Source: Manis javanica (taxonomy: Eukaryota > Chordata > Mammalia > Pholidota > Manidae). From it: 64,000 bases of DNA. The position numbers were made by a program, and so were the translations under genes. The stretch is taken from NCBI RefSeq assembly GCF_040802235.1, contig NC_133158.1, forward strand, positions 43,528,001-43,592,000, written 5' to 3'. Below, in pieces: positions 59,831 to 64,000 of the stretch; positions within the stretch are counted from its first letter, which is position 1; each line of letters starts with the position of its first letter. The notes under the pieces are model-generated. The model was not told the DNA's origin. It saw nothing but the letters and a program-made list of their open reading frames with translations, and did no database searches.

Positions 59831-61459
59831 ATTGGCTTTGTCCTTATAAAGCCTGATGGCCCAGCCCTTCTGGATGGGGAAGGCTGAGACCTGGAACTGC
59901 TTAGCCAGCAACCGGAGCCCCTGGCCTGGTGTCCAGGAAGCAGCCTTAACAGCAGACCAGATGTCTGGTTCTCTTTCCACTACAGGCTGCCAACACAGGT
60001 GTTCGGGAGAAAACACCCAGTAACATGGCCTCCCTCCTCCCCTTGCTCTGAGATGTTCTCATTCTTGAGAATGGAGCGTGGCCAGCGTCAGTGCAAATCT
60101 GGGCACAAAGCAGGAAACTCCTGCGTCTCTGGAGGTGCTCACAATGCACAGAGGGTCAGGCAAAACTAGATGTGGCCCCATTTTATGATGACTACTTAAG
60201 GGGTGAAAAATGGGTCACATGGCTGTTTCACAATACAATGGCTTCTAGCAGTTCAAATAGCATACACTTCAGAACTCTTTTCTACGAAACAATATATTTT
60301 CATGTAAGTTGGGTAAGATTACCTGGACAGTTGTGGTGACATAAATGCTATCAGCACAATCTTTTAGCCCTGGGGTGTAGCTGATTGGTTCCAGGCATGA
60401 TTTTCAAGCAGTGATTTTGTGTCTTTTTTTTTTTTTTTGGGAAAGGTAAATGTGGGCCATTACTCCTATGGCCTCACATTAATGCTAGCATGCCTTGCAA
60501 GAAATCTCATTACATTACTTATTTCAGAGTCAAAGTGCTTACGTTATAAAGAAGCTAAAATTTCACCTGTAGGAAAATTGGCACAATTTCTTATTTTGCC
60601 ATTCTCAGTGCCAAGCATAAAAAATGTACTTTCTGTTTGGGTAATTTTGCACAGCAGGAACTTTAAATTATTTACAGCTTTCCTTTTCTGGAACCAGAGG
60701 AAGCACACTATTTGCCATGCTACAATTTATACTGGGAAATGTTCTCAGAAAAAAGAGGGGAGTAAATTACTGATATGTGGAAGAGTCAGGTAAGAACAAA
60801 GGCATGCAGAGCAGGAGAGGTGTCTTTCTCTTGCTCCCCCTGAGGTGGACCTGAGGGACCCTGCTGCGGCAGTAAACGTCAGGAGGACTAGGCATTGCAT
60901 TGTGTTTAGAGGCTTCTGCAAAATGGTTCCAAAACAAGCTGTCATGAATGACAAAAACTGGGATGAAATTAACCAACCACAGCGTGCAATCGGAAGCTGG
61001 TTGAGATGGAGGTGGCAGTGGAGGGCTGAGGTGACGGCAGGAAGGTTGGACCATGTCTTGTGGGAAATGCCAGCCAAGGACACAGGTTTTGGGAACTCAG
61101 TCCTCTTGCTCCTGGGCAGACCATTTGCATTCCCGGGGAGGCAGGGGGCTGGCCCCAGGAGGAACTATCCCTTCCTCCCTTCTCAGCCCTTGGGCTTTCC
61201 CCAGGCTTTTGATTCTTCTTTCTTCCCACTGAAAAGCCCCGTGTGCCTGGAGGCGCCCTGCACATGGCGCTACAAGCTCAGTCCCCAACTGCTGCTGAAG
61301 AATTTCCCTTCCTGGTTTTGAATTGATCTCCTGTCAATTTAATAGTGAGAAGGAGTCCTTTGAAGTAAAGATCCTGGACCTGCATGTGGCGAGAGGGGAT
61401 GTGTCCTCTGCTTGGGCCTTCCTCCTAATCCTGCCGAGTGACTCAGTCCAACTAGACAT
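59831..61459. other. Apparently unique sequence with a poly-T run
   Basis: A poly-T of about 15 lies at 60424-60438. The open frames here (124 codons at 60419-60793; 158 codons at 60845-61321, both plus) have no recognisable motifs. No gene called. Confidence 0.4.
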
Positions 61460-61640
61460 AAAAAAGAACAGTAACAGATATTCACTGAGCAGCATCATGC
61501 TGCGTATTGTAGAAATATCTCCCTTCATCCTTACCTCAGTTAAATACACAGACTAATCCAAATTTTACAGTCAGAGACAGTGAAGCTCACACAGGCAGTG
61601 GAAGGTGTTGCTGGGATTCAAGCCAGACGCTGGGCCAGCA
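61460..61640 (-). repeat. MIR SINE, reverse orientation
   Basis: ATATTCACTGAGCAGCATCATGCTG-like, 'AATTTTACAGTCAGAGACAG' and GTTGCTGGGATTCAAGCCAGACGCTGGG-like parts follow the antisense MIR consensus. Confidence 0.7.
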
Positions 61641-61739
61641 GAAGCCACCCCCAAATGGCCCCGAGCTGCCCTCGACCGGCAGCTACCACTTGATGTGGCC
61701 CACGAAGCTCTCCCTTATTTCCCATTTACCCCTTGAATA

Positions 61740-61980
61740 TCAATTGCAATGATATTATTAATAGGTGGGAACATTTATTGAGTATGTTATAATATTTATT
61801 GGCTATACTGAGTTATAGTCTGGAGAAAGTTTTCAATCTCTTTCCTTTTCGAGCTTCACAACAGCCGCAGGGATTGGCGGGATGAATGCTTTAGGCCTGT
61901 TTTATGGGAGAAGAGCTTAACTCAGGAGGGTACCTAAGCTTGCTTGCCAAATGGGCAAGAGAACGAAACGGAGCCCTTTG
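61740..61980 (-). repeat. MIR-like SINE, reverse orientation
   Basis: Diverged. A GGGAACATTTATTGAGTATGTTATA-like opening, AGCTTCACAACAGCCGCAGGGA-like middle and a 'TTTTATGGGAGAAGAGCTTA' tail follow the antisense MIR core in order. Confidence 0.5.
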
Positions 61981-62094
61981 AACATAATAAAATGCCTGTG
62001 CATTTTGCCCACATCATGAGTTCAACATACCTCTCCTGTTCTAGGACGTCTGTTCCCAAAAAATAAAAGCATCTTCATTAAGTTTCGGCAGTAC

Positions 62095-62550
62095 TACGTG
62101 GCGGGGCTCTGGTCAGGTGGGGCACGGTGGCGTGCGGCCAGGCTGAAGAAGGTGGCAGATGCCCGGGGTTGTTTCTGCTGGGCCCCACGTTCCAGCCAGG
62201 AGGCGTGCCGCGCAGGGCAGAGGCCAGGTTGAGAAAAATAATTGTCCCTGGCAAGGTTGAGCCTGGGCTTCCAGAAACTGCACAGGGATGCAGAGCCGCG
62301 CCTTAATCAGAGTGGCAAGGCTGAAGCCCCGTCCCACTGAGCACGTTATCCACAGCGCAGCGGCAGGCACGTGGGGAGGAAGGGCGAGAAGCCAGGGGAG
62401 ACGCGCGCCATCTAGTTGTGGGGTCACAGGAGCTTCTCTGGCTGGCATTAGGATCAGCTTAGTCATAGGGAGCACCGAGGAGACCCAGCCTGGGGCGATC
62501 CTGGGGGGCCCATCGGGGGTGAACTTCGGAGGCATCAGAATCCTCTTACG
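62095..62550. promoter_or_regulatory. Weak CpG cluster
   Basis: About 25 CpG in about 450 bases by hand count, higher than the surroundings but interrupted by a CpG-free line at 62221-62280. No recognised gene start. The minus-strand frame of 140 codons (62113-62535) and the plus-strand frame (62288-62569) have no recognisable domain. Confidence 0.3.
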
Positions 62551-62559
62551 CCACCCCCT

Positions 62560-62730
62560 GGATCTGTAATCTGGGCCAAGGAACTAACTCCTCTTCCTTC
62601 AAGGTGTCCATCTGAAAACTGGGGATAATAGTTCATGAAATTGTTCCAAGAATCAAATAAAATACACAAACAGCCTAGGAGACTGTGTGGCACATATGGG
62701 AGGGTCAAGAAATGTTATTTTCCGTCTTTC
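62560..62730 (+). repeat. MIR SINE fragment
   Basis: 'CATCTGAAAACTGGGGATAA' and a TTCCAAGAATCAAATAAAATAC-like part match sense MIR (CATCTGTAAAATGGGGATAATAGT, then GAGGATTAAATGAG). Confidence 0.65.
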
Positions 62731-63529
62731 TTCTTCTTTCCTCAGTACACAGATGCCAAGGTGAGTACCACGACTCAGTCCCAGGTTGGGGTAGGTGATT
62801 TATTCCAAACCAGGAGTTGGCACATTCAGAAACCTGCCTAGGAGGGGTCAGAGAGAGGCATGAAGAGAAACATCTTTGAGCAGCCTGTGGCTTCAGCTCT
62901 CCACTGTCTGAGCAGAAACAAAGGCTAAAATAATCCATGTTCATAACCCTAGGTAAGTAGGAAAATTCCTCCTCACTTAGAACGTGGTCTGGACCCCTCC
63001 GCTACAGGCAGCTTCTACCAGGAGGTGGTTCATGGAGAACTCATCCATTCAAGAAGAACAATAAAAAATAATCCACCATAGGGTCTGTCTTGAAGCACTT
63101 TAAGAATAAATGAGAAGAAATGGCTGATAAAGAATGCTCGTTAGAAGGAAGTTGCCATGGAACAGGTGGAGACTGAGGCTCAGCAGCATATCTTCAGAGA
63201 ATCTTTGAAATCTAATTATCACTATTAAGCCACATAAAGCAAAAGAGAAAAATAATGAGGTATTCAAGAGCTCAGAGAAGAGACAGTAAGAGAGAGACGA
63301 AGTCAATGTGAAAGTAGCCGAGGGGAGGCAAATCAAATTCAGGTTTTCCCCAGGGTTTGTTGGTATCACAGCGGGATGGTGGCTCTGCAGGGACAAGCCA
63401 TCATGCTGCAAGCAGAGCTATCTCCAATGCTAGTTAAACTACATCAGGGCGTAGAGAAAGAATAAAATACTTTTTTTTTAAGTGAAAGAAACACAGCCTT
63501 GTTATTCCAGCTTAAAAAAGAAAAAGAAA
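62731..63529. other. Apparently unique sequence, no gene recognised
   Basis: No gene or repeat called. Confidence 0.4.
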
Positions 63530-63830
63530 CACAAAAACCATAGGCTGATCTCACTTAGTCTCCAGCAACAACACATTGGAAAAAATAATACCAAGAGAGT
63601 TTTGTTTCCAAAATATACATTTCCTTCAATATTAGGAAATCTTTTGGTAACAATTCACCACATTAATAGAGCAAAAGAGAAAAAGTTGATGACCTCCTTA
63701 GAGGCTGAAAAGACAGTTGATAAATTCAATGCCTAAATTATTAATTAAAAAAAGAATAAGTATACACTCTCTTATCAATATGAAATATGTCTAAGTCAAG
63801 TTATAACAAACCAAATGAAATTTGTGAGTT
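63530..63830 (+). mobile_element. LINE-1 ORF2 fragment
   Basis: TTCACCACATTAATAGAGCAAAAGAGAAAAAGTTGATGACC-like and GGCTGAAAAGACAGTTGATAAATTCAATGCC-like segments correspond to the ORF2 reverse transcriptase region of L1 in sense. The frame at 63482-63736 is this remnant. It may continue beyond 63830, but I cannot follow it. Confidence 0.65.
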
Positions 63831-64000
63831 CTGATCATTTCTTGCCATAAAAGCCATTTTGGGGTCAACTGGACACAATTGAAAATGAGCTGGGTATAAT
63901 AATCATTAATTTTGTTATGTTCAATAGTGATTTGTGTCTATGTAGAGGATATCTTTGTTTTTTAGAGACCCGTAATGTTGTGTGTGTATAGAACAAATAA
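63831..64000. other. AT-rich sequence at the window edge
   Basis: Nothing recognised. It may belong to the L1 fragment just before it. Confidence 0.3.

Noticed and set aside
1-64000. CRISPR arrays, bacterial operons, phage or plasmid features
   Set aside because: No regularly spaced direct repeats, no ribosome-binding-site-led gene series, and the repeat content is plainly mammalian.

Overview
This window looks like mammalian nuclear DNA with no protein-coding gene that I can recognise. All open reading frames are short (the longest, on the minus strand at 4284-4943, has 219 codons). They sit in GC-rich low-complexity sequence, in degraded LINE-1 copies or in microsatellites, and none resembles a known protein. 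I see no tRNA, rRNA, CRISPR array or prokaryotic-style operon. The content is old interspersed repeats, a few simple repeats, three CpG-rich patches and long stretches of apparently unique intergenic or intronic sequence.

Organism: the repeats are those shared by placental mammals (MIR, L2, MER5/MER20/Charlie-type hAT elements, MLT1-like MaLR LTRs, old L1M/HAL1). The younger L1 3' ends at 33248-33480, 55912-56250 and 59590-59830 resemble laurasiatherian L1 tails as I remember them. No Alu, B1/B2, carnivore tRNA-Lys SINE, bovine, pig, horse or bat SINE is visible. A young L1 with no lineage-specific SINE in 64 kb would fit a pangolin-like genome, but this is inference from memory and a database search must confirm it.

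Layout. 1-735: AT-rich, with a TA/TATG-rich tract. 736-3235: apparently unique. 3240-4980: GC- and CpG-rich, with a possible but unproven promoter and first exon near 3799-3836. 4985-13160: mostly unique, with a MER5-like element, two LTR-type repeats, a MIR and one LTR-like candidate. 13475-15640: an old minus-strand L1, then a MIR. 15640-20045: unique sequence, a TTCC microsatellite, L2 and L1 scraps. 20790-21700: a plus-strand HAL1/L1 ORF1-region fragment. 21700-30165: mostly unique, with one MaLR-like LTR. 30170-35790: an old minus-strand L1 interrupted by a younger minus-strand L1 (33248-35125). 35965-40000: L2, MIR and Charlie-type elements. 40500-43560: a plus-strand old L1. 44455-45080: the strongest CpG island, followed at once by an alternating GT/GC tract. 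45985-52395: a 6.4 kb block made of at least two minus-strand old L1s with a small GC-rich insert. 53445-64000: MIR, an MLT1-like LTR, a truncated L1, a MER20-like element, a U6 snRNA retrocopy, more L2/L1/MIR, a weak CpG cluster and a last L1 fragment.

No genes act together here. The window is best read as an L1-shaped intergenic or intronic region. The retroposed U6 copy (poly-A tail, matching 10-bp flanks) is the clearest single feature. Repeat names were assigned by eye from remembered consensus sequences, so family-level calls are safer than subfamily names.
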